From Zygnema cylindricum (Eukaryota > Streptophyta > Zygnematophyceae > Zygnematales > Zygnemataceae), in assembly GCA_037447655.1 (NCBI GenBank), contig JBBHKE010000720.1, positions 62,001 to 126,000 on the forward strand: DNA of 64,000 nt, in the 5' to 3' direction. How positions within the stretch are numbered: position 1 is the stretch's first letter; every line of letters begins with the position of its first letter. The notes under the pieces were generated by a model. The model saw nothing but the letters and a program-made list of their open reading frames with translations. It had not been told where the DNA came from and made no database searches. Below, in pieces: positions 1-12,500 of this stretch. The position numbers and the translations under genes are program-made.

Positions 1-272
1 CTACTGGCTACGTCCTTTATTTTTTACGTTGCAAGGTAATTGCACTTTCTTATCGGGCTGGGAAGAGCATGAACATGTAGTCCGACATTAAAGGTTGAAC
101 AATGTGTATGAAAACCATGGACATTGGTTTTCCGAGTTTCATGAACCCAATGTAATTATGAATGCTAATCCTCTTGCCCAAAATTATGCGCTTGACAATT
201 CATCCAATGACTCATCGTTATACAAAAGCATTCTACGCCATTGCTATGAGTCCAACCTGTGAACTTAGCCCT

Positions 273-857
273 TCAGTATTGGTAAGTCGCAATGTCAAAT
301 AGCGTGAGTTCCTTACAACACTGCTCAAGTTCTTTGAACTCAGTGAATGTAACTCGTTCACAGCAAGTCGCATATCCGGAAACTGCAATTTGAAAGTTGC
401 GCGCAGCAGAAAAAAAAAGAAGGCCATGTCAACCAACAAAAAAAAACCCATTACAAACCTGCTTAGAATTGCCCCTAAAACCTAGGGAATCAGCTAAGCT
501 ATAAAATGTAACATAGGCAGAATTCAGAAGGCCAAGCTTACAGTGTCTGGAATAAAAACAAAAAAAAAACGAAAAAAAATAGTAAACAGCGGATTTTGAG
601 AATGCAAAAGTTGTCTCGGGACTCTGACAATACCAAACTTCAACAAAGGTTTTCCTTCGCACGTCATATCCTTGTAAAACTATTACGCTAGCAACATTGT
701 TTTGACAACCACATTTCCACAGAATAAATTTTTTGCTTGTTATGCATAGGACAGGCAGGCCTGATAAAAGGTGAGGAAAGTTAAGCCTACCTCTCCTTGA
801 CCAGTGTTCGCCATACTGAGCATGATAATAGCGACAATAGCAGAGATGGGGCACAAT
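273..857 (-). other. Possible 3' exons of an unidentified minus-strand gene
   Basis: On the minus strand a segment ending near 791 reads as a short hydrophobic peptide finishing NTGQGE, followed by a GTAGGC donor-like site. Further along, after a TTGCAG acceptor preceded by a T-rich tract, 382-273 reads GYATCCERVTFTEFKELEQ followed by about 16 more residues and a TGA stop. The second segment has a helix-turn-helix feel, like the winged-helix ends of ORC/CDC6 proteins. The phases of the two segments do not join directly, so an intermediate exon would be needed, and the gene would begin outside or be very small. I do not recognise the protein. The evidence is composition and splice-like signals only. 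Confidence 0.15.
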
Positions 858-1090
858 ACGTAAATTTGTGGTCAGAAATCCTTGAATAATTCTAAAAGTA
901 GCATATTTTTCAATTGTTTATTGACCAGCGAAGAAAAACCGGGGAGAGGCTTAGTAGATGACCAAAGCCGAGGAACCTTTTACCACATGAGGGAAACAAA
1001 AATGGTTAAGAAAATTTGACTACTATCCTTATAGTCGTTTGCTTCAAAGAGATGAGGATTCCAAGCATCAACATGTGTCGCAAAACACAT

Positions 1091-1250
1091 GCTGATTTAC
1101 CATACAGCATGTAGACTCGTGACAGAGCACAGCTTTTGCAAGCAGTGTGCAAGAGAAGCTTGCAGTTTGAGCAGAAAGTGCAAAACGTTACTGTACTTTG
1201 CTGTACTGTCCTGCCGTACTATGACATAAAGTGCGTATGTATGTACAGTA
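1091..1250 (+). repeat. Direct repeat, copy 1 (about 160 bp)
   Basis: This segment recurs at 1829-2010 with only scattered substitutions; the shared core includes GACAGAGCACAGCTTTTGCA. The two copies flank the MITE at 1251-1792. Copy 2 has gained extra CAGTA/TACTG units. The short open frames seen in both copies are shared because the DNA is duplicated, not because they are known genes. Confidence 0.8.
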
Positions 1251-1792
1251 CACCGCCAATCGCTATTAGAGTATATAACGCTAATTCGGTGCCCTTTTTT
1301 CAAAAAAAAAAACCTGAAATACAATTAATAACGCTATTTAAGTAGGTGGACCATAATCTGCCACGTCTCAGGTACTAAATTAGAATCAATAACGCTAAAT
1401 TTTTTTTGACGCTATTTAATCCTTGACTCCGTACAAAATCTGACAAATCGTACACAAATCGTACATTCACACGTCGTCGAAACGCGGCTGTCGGACGAAT
1501 ATGTGCGAGCGGGATTTTTTACGACCTGGGTTTTTTTCCTTTTTAGAACACACATTATCATGCGTCCGCGGTTACTAAAACTAATTTATTGTAATTTTTA
1601 CCGCCCAAAAAGGTACAGTTTATGTACGGTCTCGACACTGACCGTACACCACTCTATTTAAGAGTACAATGTACTGAATATAACCCTAAATAGAATAAAG
1701 AAAAAAATAGAATAAACTACGCTATTTGAGAATAAAACAAAAAAAAAGCGGGACGGGATTAGCGTACACAACGCTAATAGCGATTGGCGGTG
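1251..1792. mobile_element. MITE copy 1 (long form, 542 bp)
   Basis: The ends form a perfect 19-bp terminal inverted repeat: CACCGCCAATCGCTATTAG at the left and its reverse complement at the right. The left end is preceded by TA; the right flank reads TTA. It carries the family core ATAATCTGCCACGTCTC near 1351. Most copies in this window are 165-215 bp; this one is longer because of an extra internal segment (about 1430-1740). No transposase is encoded, so it would be a non-autonomous DNA element. Confidence 0.8.
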
Positions 1793-1828
1793 TTATCGCG
1801 ATAAGTTTTTTACCGATACACAACACTA

Positions 1829-2010
1829 TGATTTACCATAAAGTGTGTAGACTGTAGACTCGTGACAGAGCACAGCTTTTGCAAGCAGTGTGCAAGAGAA
1901 GCTTGCAGTTTGAGCAGAAAGTACAAAACGTTACTGTACTCTGCTGTACAGTACAGTACTGTACTGTCTTGCCGTACTATGACATAAAGTGCGTATATAT
2001 GAACAGTACA
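1829..2010 (+). repeat. Direct repeat, copy 2 (about 180 bp)
   Basis: Near-identical to 1091-1250, but expanded near its end by alternating CAGTA and TACTG units. It leads into a GTAC-rich stretch upstream of SEC24. Confidence 0.8.
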
Positions 2011-2320
2011 GTACTGTACTATACTGTACTATACCATTTTATAATTTATAATTTTATATCCATATCGTACTGTTGTAGTTCCTACTTACTAGGCATCTAC
2101 AGTACAGTACTGTACCACTGTACCATTTCTTACCGTGCGTACGGCATGCTTCTTGCGTACTGCATGGTGATATGAGCGTACTACTGTACAGTATTTCCTA
2201 CTGTACTGTGCTGTACCATACCATTCCATATAATTTATAATTTTATAGCCACCAGCCTGCTGTAGTTCAGTACAGTACAGTACAGTACAGTACAGTACAG
2301 TTACGGTAGTAGCCTCGCCG
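1930..2320. repeat. CAGTA/GTAC simple-repeat region upstream of SEC24
   Basis: The stretch is dense in GTAC palindromes. A run of CAGTA units lies at about 2267-2310, with clusters of TACAGTACTGTA around 1947-1970, 2005-2035 and 2098-2125. It lies within 150-500 bases of the SEC24 start, so it may overlap the promoter. No TATA box could be singled out. Confidence 0.7.
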
Positions 2321-2458
2321 GACTGCAACTTGAACACGGCTTTGTCTGCAGCACGCCTCTGTTGGTCAACTCGCGTCTACCTATACAAACACATCCATCT
2401 CCTTCTCATCCACACTGCCCCCTCTTCGACCCCTCTCTCCCCCCCCCATCAGAACGCC

Positions 2459-3501
2459 ATGCGGCCCCAGCCTCCTCGCCCGGGCGGCCCCCCCCCCCTT
2501 CGGCCCCCCCCCCTCGATGGCCAATCGCGGGCCTCCTGGACGTCCCTCTCCCCCCCCCCCAAACCAGGGGGGTCCCTCCGCGCCCCCCCCGGGATGGCAA
2601 GGGGGAGGGGGAGGGGGAGGAGTGCCCCGTCCCTCTGGCCCTCCTCCAGGTGTCTCTCCCCCGGGTCCTTTTCGTCCAGCTGGCGCCCCCCCCCCCCCAA
2701 GTGACACGTGGCCCTCCTGGACCCCCTCCTGGTGTCAGACCCCCAGGCCCTCCACGTGGCAATCCCTCTCCCCCCCCTCCCTCTGGTCCCGGTGGACCTC
2801 CGGGTCGTCCGGGGGGGCCCGTGGGATTGCCACCTGGCACTGTTTTGTCGTCTTCTCCCTCTCTCTCTGCCACGTCAGCAATGCCAGCTGGCGCTTCTGT
2901 AAGACCTGGGCCTCCTCTTTCTAGCCCCGGGGGGCCCTCCTCCTCTCCCTTTGCCTCTCCCTTCCCCCCTGTGGCGTCTTCCGCCCCATCTTTTCCTCCC
3001 CAGCCTCTCTCTTCTGTCTCGCCCTCTCCCTCTCCCCTCTCTCAACAGTCTCTCCCTCCACCCCAGATGGGACCCTTTGGACAAGCCACTCCCTCTCCTG
3101 CCCAGATCCAAACGAGAGCCCCTTCCCTTCCTTCCTCCATGGCTCCCTCTACAGCCCCCGTTTTTCCTCCATCGGCTCCTTCCTCGGCTCCTCCCTCCAC
3201 CCCTCTTAACATGTACTCCAACAGCCCTCTCCCTCCTCCCCTAACTGCCGGACCCCCGCCCTTCATGGGCCAGCCCCCTCCTCCCCTCCCCCCCCAAACC
3301 TACCCTCAAAGTGGACTACCTCCTACCACAGAGTTGGGACAGCTCTCTCTCTCTGGTCCCCCTTTGGGCTCTCAGCCTCTCCCTCCTCCTGGAGCTCCTT
3401 ACCCTCCTCTCTCTGCCCTCCCCCCTCCTACTGGGATGTACCCTCCACCCCCCCCCCATCAGACTCGGAGAGTGTACCCCAATGCCTTCCCAGGTTCTGG
3501 A
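2459..3501 (+). CDS. SEC24: SEC24 exon 1, proline-rich N-terminus with two apparent frame slips
   Basis: The exon encodes a Pro/Gly/Ser-rich, presumably disordered N-terminus typical of SEC24. The sensible reading changes frame twice. From ATG 2459 it reads MRPQPPRPGGPPPLRPPP. After the C-runs around 2488-2512 the same style continues in the next frame as MANRGPPGRPSPPPPNQGG. After the 13-C run at 2686-2698 it continues as VTRGPPGPPPGVRPPG in the third frame, to the GTAAGT donor at 3502. Each switch fits one surplus C, and removing two bases makes the whole CDS divisible by three. A homopolymer sequencing or assembly error is the simplest explanation. If the real start is 2517, only one slip is needed. 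Confidence 0.75.
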
Positions 3502-6500
3502 GTAAGTGGATCTCTCTCTTTCCCTCTCCCTCCTCCCTCCTCTGTGCTCTCCCCCCTCTTGTTCTCCCTCTTCTCTCTTCTCTCTTTCTGTCCCCACTTC
3601 CTTCATTCTTGTCTCTCTCTCTTTCTCACACACCTCTCTCTCTCTTTCCCCCCACTCCCCTCTTTCTTTCTCCCCCCATCCCTCTCTCCCTCCCATCTCA
3701 TTCTCTCTCTCTCTCCCTCTGTCTCTCTCGTTCCCCTATGGCAAAGTGGCATCGGATGCTCGCTACTTCCCCCCCACTCTTTCTTTTTTAAAGCCAAAGA
3801 CTCCCCCCTTTCCCATCTTGCTATTGCTACTAGCACTAGTGCTATTATTACTGTTCTTGTTAATGTTAATGTTATTACCATATTATTCTTGCTCCTGTTA
3901 TTGTTATGGTCATTATCACACTATTTATTGTTAAAATTACTATCAACATATTATTATTGTTGTTATTGTCATCCATATGATTATTACTGCTAGGATTAGT
4001 GAGGCAAGGGCTCTGAAGTAGGACTAGCTGTCCGGCATTTTGCCACTTTCTAGAGCTTTTCTCCGTGCACACTTAGTCAGATTTTGGATGGGAGACCGGC
4101 AATCGTAAGGTGAGAATCTTACCGTTCAATGACACGAAGAAAAGATATCTTAAGTGGCAAAAAAAAACATTAACACTAATAGCGATACAGGGTGGAGTGA
4201 CCCCTCCTTTCCATTTTTTTGCTGGTTGGTTGAGCAAGAGATCTGAACCTAAAGGTTACGCATGAGATTTGATATTAGGGTTGAAGGAAATGGACTTTCT
4301 CTTCTGTTTTTGGTTACGAGTGTTGATCAACCATTTAGATTAAACAACTCTTTTCAACTTTTTTTTTCTTTGTTTGTTGGTTTTTTTTTTTGGTTGGGTA
4401 AGCCTAAAGAGCTTTTTTGGAGTTGAAACATTTGGTCGAGTGAATAATAGGGCGTATGTCCAAAAGGCTTTATTAAAAATGTTATGTTTCCGCTTTTACT
4501 TTCTCATTTTATTTTTTCTTTTCGGGAGAACCAGATTTTTCTTTGATTCATGCCTCACTGAAATCCACTTCCAAACCCAAATAAACCACCTAAAACCCTA
4601 AACAACCACATTGGAAACCCTAAAAATAGTTCTCAGTTGAATCGGCTCGTTTCACTGTCTGTAACATGCAACGGTGTAAGGAATCTTGACCTTTTTATGT
4701 TCCAAGGCGTTGTAAATTTCAGACGTATCACATGCAAAAAACTCGCATGATATGCGAAAAACTCATGTTTTGCAGAAAAAACTCGTATAATAAGGATATA
4801 GTATGGGTTCTCAAGATATAGTCTTTCCACACGTTTTCGCACTTTTGATGTCAGACGAGGTTTGACAAGCATGTCTACCCCACACTACTAGAATAAGTTG
4901 AAGAATATTGCTATAATTATTTAGTAATTGTTTTTTGTTATGAAAATTGAAGTGATTTAGGGTTCCTAGTTGACCGGCGTCTCTGATGTTCAAATGTGTA
5001 AAGAATCGAGTTATGTGGGGTATTATAGAGGTTGGGCTAAATAGGTTATATCCACTCTTAATTTTGTGTGTCAACAAGGTAGTATAGCTGTTCAGAAAAT
5101 TTGTTGCGAAAAAAAAAATCAAAGTCAAAACGTATCTGATAGGTAAATGGAAAGTGTGTAGGATTAATTTCACTTCATGTAATATTTCTCATGTCTTTCT
5201 GATATTGACACATTTAGAAAGATTATTTAAACAATATATAAAAAAGCATCACAATCTTTCAAGTGTTACTGTTTTCCATCTCAAACTGGGTACATCGCCC
5301 ATTGCTATTTCTGAGTTAATAACAGTAATTTGGCCATGAATTTCTTTTGGCCGAAAATCGTAAAATAGTGTTAATAAGAGTATTTAAGGGAGTGGACTAC
5401 AATCTGCCGCGTATCTCTACATTCGCGTTTACAGGAATTATTCTTTTACTCTAATAGCGATGGGCAGTGTAGTGGATAGAAATGGGTCGATAGCAGATTT
5501 CTTTGATCATTTTCTTAAAAGAAAAGCCTTTCTGATATGTCTACGTCATTGAATCCTCCAGGAAATGATGAAATTTTAAAACCATTTAAAATTGGACAAC
5601 GGTTGGATATCGAGACCTCTTGCCAAATTTCATGTACTGCTTGAAGCTAGCAAGTAAAGAGCTTGCTTTTAGTTTCTCTTTTTTGTTGTTTTTGGGTTCT
5701 TTTTCTGAATTGAAATCAGAGTTCTGCCTTTCAATTTGGCACAGAAACTTTAATTTTTTTTTTATGTGGATTTGATATTATCACACTACCTGTAATTTTT
5801 TAATATCCTTTTTGGGGCACCTGTCAAAGAAGCTGTCCATCAGCTTTGGGAGGGTGGTCAAGTAAGGAAAGCAACTTCTTCTTACTTCTCCAGATTTTTC
5901 ATTGATCTTTACAAGGTCGTTAAGTCTTTTATGCAAAGGTTAACCGTTTGTTTTCACCTGCAGCAACCAGATTATTTGCTTTTGGGCTTGGATCCACACT
6001 ATTTTTTAAGTGCATGTAGTATGCTTCACTAATTTATCGTATGTTCAAAATCAAAGCGTGATTTGTTTAATTAATTTATGTTTTAGGATTAGATTAGCAT
6101 TTGCGAAACGGGGTTTGATTCCTTCAAGCGAGTGCCATTGACGATTCAATTGCTATTTGATTTCTGAAGTTTTTGCAAAAACTGAAACTGAAACTTGATA
6201 GCAAAGTCCTGCCCCATCCACATTCTGCAACCTTTTTCCCTTTTTTTTTCCCTTGGTATTTGTCATCCTGTATTCACCCCATGCACACTATCTTTCTTGT
6301 CATCTTTAGCTTCTTATCTGTATCCTCCAGAGCTAGACAGCCTTATTGAACAAAACAAGCGTTACCCCGAAGTTGAAAGTCTAAAACATGTCACTCTTGC
6401 ACAGCACTAGACTTGCAAACTGTTTTGATTACAGGGAAAATATATGTACGCGGTTACTGCCGATACCGGCCAGTAATCATTACAGAAAATGTACTTAAAA

Positions 6501-9500
6501 AAAAAACTATACAGTTTTCTATACAAATAGTATGATTACTTCACCAGTAACGCCAGTTACAAGGCCCGCATTATTCCCCTATAGCTGAAAGCAAGGAAAC
6601 TGTGGCGTTATGACTCTGCGATGTAACCTATATCTTAAACTTCACTGGTTTTTGCAGAATGCAGGACTTGCCCCGCCACCTGTCTCCCATACGCCAGGTG
6701 GCATGCCCCCAGCCCCCACAATCCTGCCCGGTCCCATGCAGCCTCCCCAGCCACAGACGCCCTCGGTCTCGCGCATTGACCCCAATCAGATTCCACGCCC
6801 GCAAACGCCCTCCGCCGCCCGGCCCTTCGAGACCAGAGTGGACGGAGCAGCAAATCTTCCACCGGTGAGGAAATAAAGCGACAGGGAGAGAGGGAGAGAG
6901 TGGAGAGAGGAGAGGGGAGAGTGGAGAGGGAGAGATTGGGAGCGGGAGAGGGAGGAGGAGAGGGAGAGGGAGGAGGAGAGGGAGAGGGAGGAGAGGGAGA
7001 GCGAGAGAGCGACAAGCAGATGTGAAGAGGGAGAGAGAGACAGACAGAAAGGGAAAAGAGGGAGAGGGAGGGCGGATGAGGCATGGCGAAAATATTGCAG
7101 ACGGACATATAGAGAAATATACACAGGAATAGATAGTTAAAGGCAGAGACCGTGACAGTGACATGCTGACAGCTGCCGCAATAGCGACAGGGAGGCAGAT
7201 AGACAGCAGAACACAGAGACAGACATAAATCTTGGGGGGCATACAAACAGAAAAAGACGGAGGGAAGAAGCAAAAGTTAGGTAGACATGTGAAGTACTCT
7301 AATAAGGTCAAAAACGGAATCCTATCAACAATGTGTACAGGTTAATTATACAGAACCTCATGCGTATGTCCATCGTTTGGAGACTTAATAAACCAAGGGT
7401 TCCATCTTAATAGAACCAGGGGCCGTACCTATTAGAACTAAATATGTAGATGTCAAATACTGATGATAAAGGATTGGAGCTTCGACTTTGTTTTGACTCT
7501 TATACGCCAAGACCTTGCCAATGAAATCCACGTTAGTTTAGTGAGTCAAACAAGGGACAAAGTTTTCAGTCAGCTCATTTCAGGCGGTTTAGTACCTGGG
7601 AATTGAGAAGTATTTGGAATTTAGAGTCGCATATTGAGGCTAGAAAGCAATATCCGATACAGGGTCAAAATGATCTTGATATTTTATTATTCAAAAATGT
7701 GATACTTTAGATAAATATTGAAAATGCTAGGTTACAGAAGTACAACATCGACCACAATCTCGCTGAATCATAGCATTTCCTTTGAATTCGGTTATAATGT
7801 TCACAAGCCAATTTTCTGCAGATAAATACCGGAAATGTATGATATGGAAAAAAATGGAATGTAGTGTATGAAATATACATGCAACGGAATGGAGGGAGGG
7901 GAGGGAGGGTGGAGGCAGGGAAAGGAAACTTCTAATGGAGCCAACCAGCACCACTCAGATGGGCGACAAGGAACGAAAACAGAAAACGGAATTGAAGTGG
8001 GACTGAACTGAAAGAAATTTAGACAGGCAACAGAAAGGAGAGCGTTGGAATTTGAGAATTGGTTTCCATACAGACAGAGGCCAAGCTTTTGGCCTGCAAA
8101 AATAGAGAAGAGAAAGGCATTGAGCAAGAGAAGGGAGGAATAAAAGAAATGGACATGAAAGATGGATGAAGGGAGAGAGACACAACGGAGGGAGTGAGGA
8201 GAGAGAGGAGATAGAGGGAGGGAGAGACAGAGCGACAGATGGAGAGGCGGGAGGGGAGGCTGGGAGAGAGGGGAGTAGCAGAAGGTCCTGTTTTGTCGTT
8301 TGAGTCAAAGGGATGTATTTTCCCGCAGAACCCACCTGATGAAGGACAGTTGTCGAGTTGTAAAGTGGTATTGTCATAAAGTCCAGAGTTCTCAACACTC
8401 AGTTGCTAATTAGGAAAGGAGAAAAACGCTGACTCAGCTTCAGGCTGTCCATGGATCAGAGACAGGCTGGAAGGCCCTATACCCTATTGGACTCCAATGG
8501 AATTACTGCTGCGAGATTGATGATGTCAGAGGGTGTGTCTTGTTGTCCCTTTTGACTGACCTGTCCGTCTCCTTTTAGGGTTCAAAACAGTCTGACTCAA
8601 GTAGGTTCTGAGTCTTCAAGTCCAAGGAGGTTTGCGTCGACTAGTGTAGGTCTCAATTAGGTTCTTATTATTATTTCGAGGTTTCACTCGAATAGCCTCC
8701 GAGATTTCTACTGGGTGTCTTCAACCAGAAGTGAGAGACTGAAAGGATGAATTTGAACCCAGTAAGTTAAGGTTTCTTGTTTTGACTATGAACTAAGGGT
8801 TGCAATTGTGGGTTTTTTTTTTTTCTTGTCTTTTTGGGAGATTTCAGCCTGCAACAACACAGTTTGTGGTGAAGGATACCGGAAACTGCAGTCCACGGTT
8901 TATGCGATCCACGCTAAATCAGGTGCTTCCGGGAAACTTTCTGCGATCAGAATTTTGGGGCAAACCTTTTGAAAATGTAACCTCATTGCGGTGGTAAAGA
9001 GAATGAATATCCATGGTGTGCTTGCAGTGGGCTCCCTTAGAGAAGGAAAAATATATATAAGTGCTCATATAGAGAAGACCTTCAAGGCTATTCCGAGACA
9101 TAATAGCCTATAACCTATCATGACCCCCCTTTTTTTTTTCTTTTGCATCGATGGCGATTTACTGTGTAGTATTTGCTAGATTGTTTCGAGTAATTGTTTC
9201 CGGCTCCTCATGTGGTTGTCCTGTTGGTACTTTATTATATTCCTGGGCGGTTTCGGTAGTCCCACACTAGTTTGTGTACAGGTTTTGTGTCGCCATTTTT
9301 GACCTAAGCTTTCTCGCCATTAGTGTGAACCACAAATTGTATTTGTAGGCATTAGGTCTGGTCCAGCGGGGATAAACAAAAGTATTGGAAATATCTCTGA
9401 TTTTGGAACACTAAAATATAAATCTGGGTATACTTTTATCTTAGACTCAATAGTCACCCAATGTGTGACTTTCAACCAGAATTGCCCAGCATTTAGCTGT

Positions 9501-12500
9501 ATTCAAACCTTCGTCCTGACATTGAATATCTGTACAAATTTTCGTTTGAGGTTGAACTTTCTACTCACATTTATAGTCTTCGGGTCCATGGAACTATGTT
9601 CTGTTCAGGGGTTGTTTGGCAAAAAATAAAGTCGGTGGTCTTTGGTCGAGTTCATTTCACACTCACAGCTGTCTAATGAATATTCTTTATCAAAGATTGT
9701 TTGTAGAGAATTTCTGGCAGGACTTATGCATTGAAGTAGAAAACTTAAAATCTAGCGGTATGTTTGACCCTTGCGAAAAGACATGAGTATCAGTGGGTAC
9801 TCAAATGAATTCGCTACCTCATGATGAAGTACAACTACGTCGTCTTTCTAACTTGAAACGAGATGGTTGTGGTTTAGGCGGACTGTTATATTACTGACTA
9901 TTCGTTGCCATTACCATTTTGCTGATCATTACCATATGGCATATGACATTGCCATTACCATATTGCCATTAACATTGCCATATTGCTGACGATACATTGA
10001 CTTCAGAGCAAACACATTGCGGTGTTAGTTCCTGCAGAAGCTTTTTGCAAATTTATTGAATCTTGTTATCTTTAATTGATGTTCCTTGTTTTCAGAAAAT
10101 GGGCGATCAAATGATTGTTGTTACTGCTAACAGCGATCAGCACTGAATGTGTTTATTTGTCATGTTTATGTGGAATCTTTCTATGATGGTTTCTCATATC
10201 AAACAGTGAGAGTTTTTTTTGTTGTGTTGTAGTTTTTGCATCAGCGTGAAAATGCCTTGTCTTCTAAACTGATGCCACGTTGTAATATATTTTCAACGGA
10301 GGGTGCAGATTCCTTGTTCCGGGGATCTGTTAAGCACATCTTCCATGCCATTTGCTCTTATGGTCCAACCAATGGCTCTTCAAGATCCCTCAGAGGAACC
10401 TATTCAGGTGAGGTGGAAAAAAAAAGGGGCAATAAATGGGGAAAAAGGGGAAAAAGGGGGCAAAAGCGAGGAAGTACACGAGACTATTCAGATGAGGGAG
10501 GAAACAGAAAAGGAAATTCTGTCAATGGGAAATTGAAAAGGTCAATGCAGTGGGACTAGCTCTATTTTATGCAAGAGTTGAATTGTCTTTGTCTGATTGT
10601 TTGGAAAAAAATGTTGAATTATTGTAGAATTGAAGTTAAGGTGCAAAACTGAGTTAAGTTGAACCGAGGAAGGTAAAGTTAAATGTATTTGTGCTTGTTT
10701 TTCTGGCAGGTGGTGGATTTCAAGGAATCTGGGCCAGTCAGATGTGCTCGTTGCAAAGCTTATATTAATGCTTTTATGAAATTTGTGGACCAAGGACGAC
10801 GATTTATTTGCAATCTGTGCGGTATGTAACATGCATTCTTTATGGAGTGCCGGTTTCTTCAAATAAATCTTTGTAAATTACTAGTGATTCGAGTCAAGAA
10901 ATGATCAGTCTGGAGTTTATGTTAGTATTATCAATTCTAATTTAGTTTCGAATGATGTGGCTGAACTGATAAAAGAACAATCGTTAAGAATAAAACAATT
11001 AGTGCTGTTGATACTATTTTAGGTTCGAGGGGTAAATTTAGGGGCACCGATATAATGTCAATAAAATAATGTCAGCTGGGCTGTAATGGTTTTTTTCTAC
11101 AACACTCACTTTTTCCAAGCTGTAGAGAAGTCTAATGGTTTCTCTGTGCATTATCGACTATTTAAACAATCAGCTGCCTTCATGTTTTGTCAAGAATGTC
11201 TTTTTAAAACTTTTTTAATTCCGGTATGAGCTGTAAAAAAAACTGTTAGGTGTTGCATTCGCAAGTTATTAGCAAGTTTTATAAACCTTTTTTCCTGACA
11301 GTGCGAAGTTTATCATCCATTGTAGGCTCTTTCGAATCCGTATTTTATTGCAGTTTATTGCTGGGTCTTGAAAAGGAATCTTCACATAAAGTTCTGTTTT
11401 TTGTCGTGGAAAGGGAGTAACATTTTTTGTTAGGGATTTTGAGTGTTCAGTAGACTTTATGACTCGGTAATGAATTGTAAAACTGAGGGGTAGAGTTCGA
11501 CATTCTTTCAATGCCCTGTCTATCGTACTTTTTTTAATCATAGGGTTTTTTCTGAGCCTTATTTTCTTCTGGACTGAAATTGTTAAGAAATGAAAGACCC
11601 CTATTGTTGTGTGAAACATTTCCTTATGCTGGGAAAGGGAAGTTTAATATGTATATTTAGGTTTTCTCTAACTTTTTATTGGATTTAATTGCTGGGAAAT
11701 GGAAAACAGCTTTTACAAATGAGACTCCTCGAGATTATTTATGCAACTTAGGCCCGGATGGGCGGAGAAGAGATGCCGATGAAAGACCAGAACTTTCCCG
11801 AGGGACAGTGGAATTTGTGGCACCAAATGACTACATGGTAAGGTTTAGCTCTCCAATTTACAAGATACATTCGATATTGTCTACACTTGATTTGTTTGGT
11901 TGCTAGGTGTTTTTATCGTATTAAGCACTTGCAGAGAAAATATATCTTTTCTGTTTGAGATTTACATAGAATTTGACAACTTTTCAGCGCCCTACATTTT
12001 CTACTACTTCACCGCCCATCGCGATTAGAGTTAATAACACTAATTCGACCGCGACTTTTTTTGACCGAACGATAACGGTATTTAATGTAGTGGACTATAA
12101 TCAGCCACGTCTCCCTACACTAAATTAGTACTATACCTTTCGCATTTACACTAATAATTCCTTTAATAGCAATGGGTACTACAGTGGTCTTAACTTGCAT
12201 TCTTAACAGTGGTCTTAAAACTTTCCATCGAGGGTTGATATAGCATTTATGTGTTAAACATTCACTCTGTAAATTTCTGCTTTCCAATAATAGCACAGTA
12301 GTACCTGCCTATATGGAGACTAGATGAGATCAGGCAAGATCCTCATTAGCTCACATGTCATATGTATAGGAGGTCTACTGTTCTTTCTTAATAAGACTTT
12401 TACTTTTACTTTTTACAAGGATAACTGCAGTCACATTAGAAGTATTGAACAGTATATGAACAAGTATTTTTTTTGGCTTCTTTCTCTTGTGTCACAGCCT

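Noticed and set aside
2406-2873. 155-codon Gly-rich minus-strand open frame opposite SEC24 exon 1
   Set aside because: It is the antisense shadow of the proline-rich coding sequence, without splice or start context.
3502-3993. Continuation of the exon 1 frame to 3993
   Set aside because: A GTAAGT donor at 3502 joins in phase to 6658, and the sequence beyond is low-complexity CT repeat with no family similarity.
6628-7311. 227-codon minus-strand open frame
   Set aside because: It is antisense to SEC24 exon 2 plus a GA-rich tract and is rich in Ser/Leu/Pro only because of the tract.
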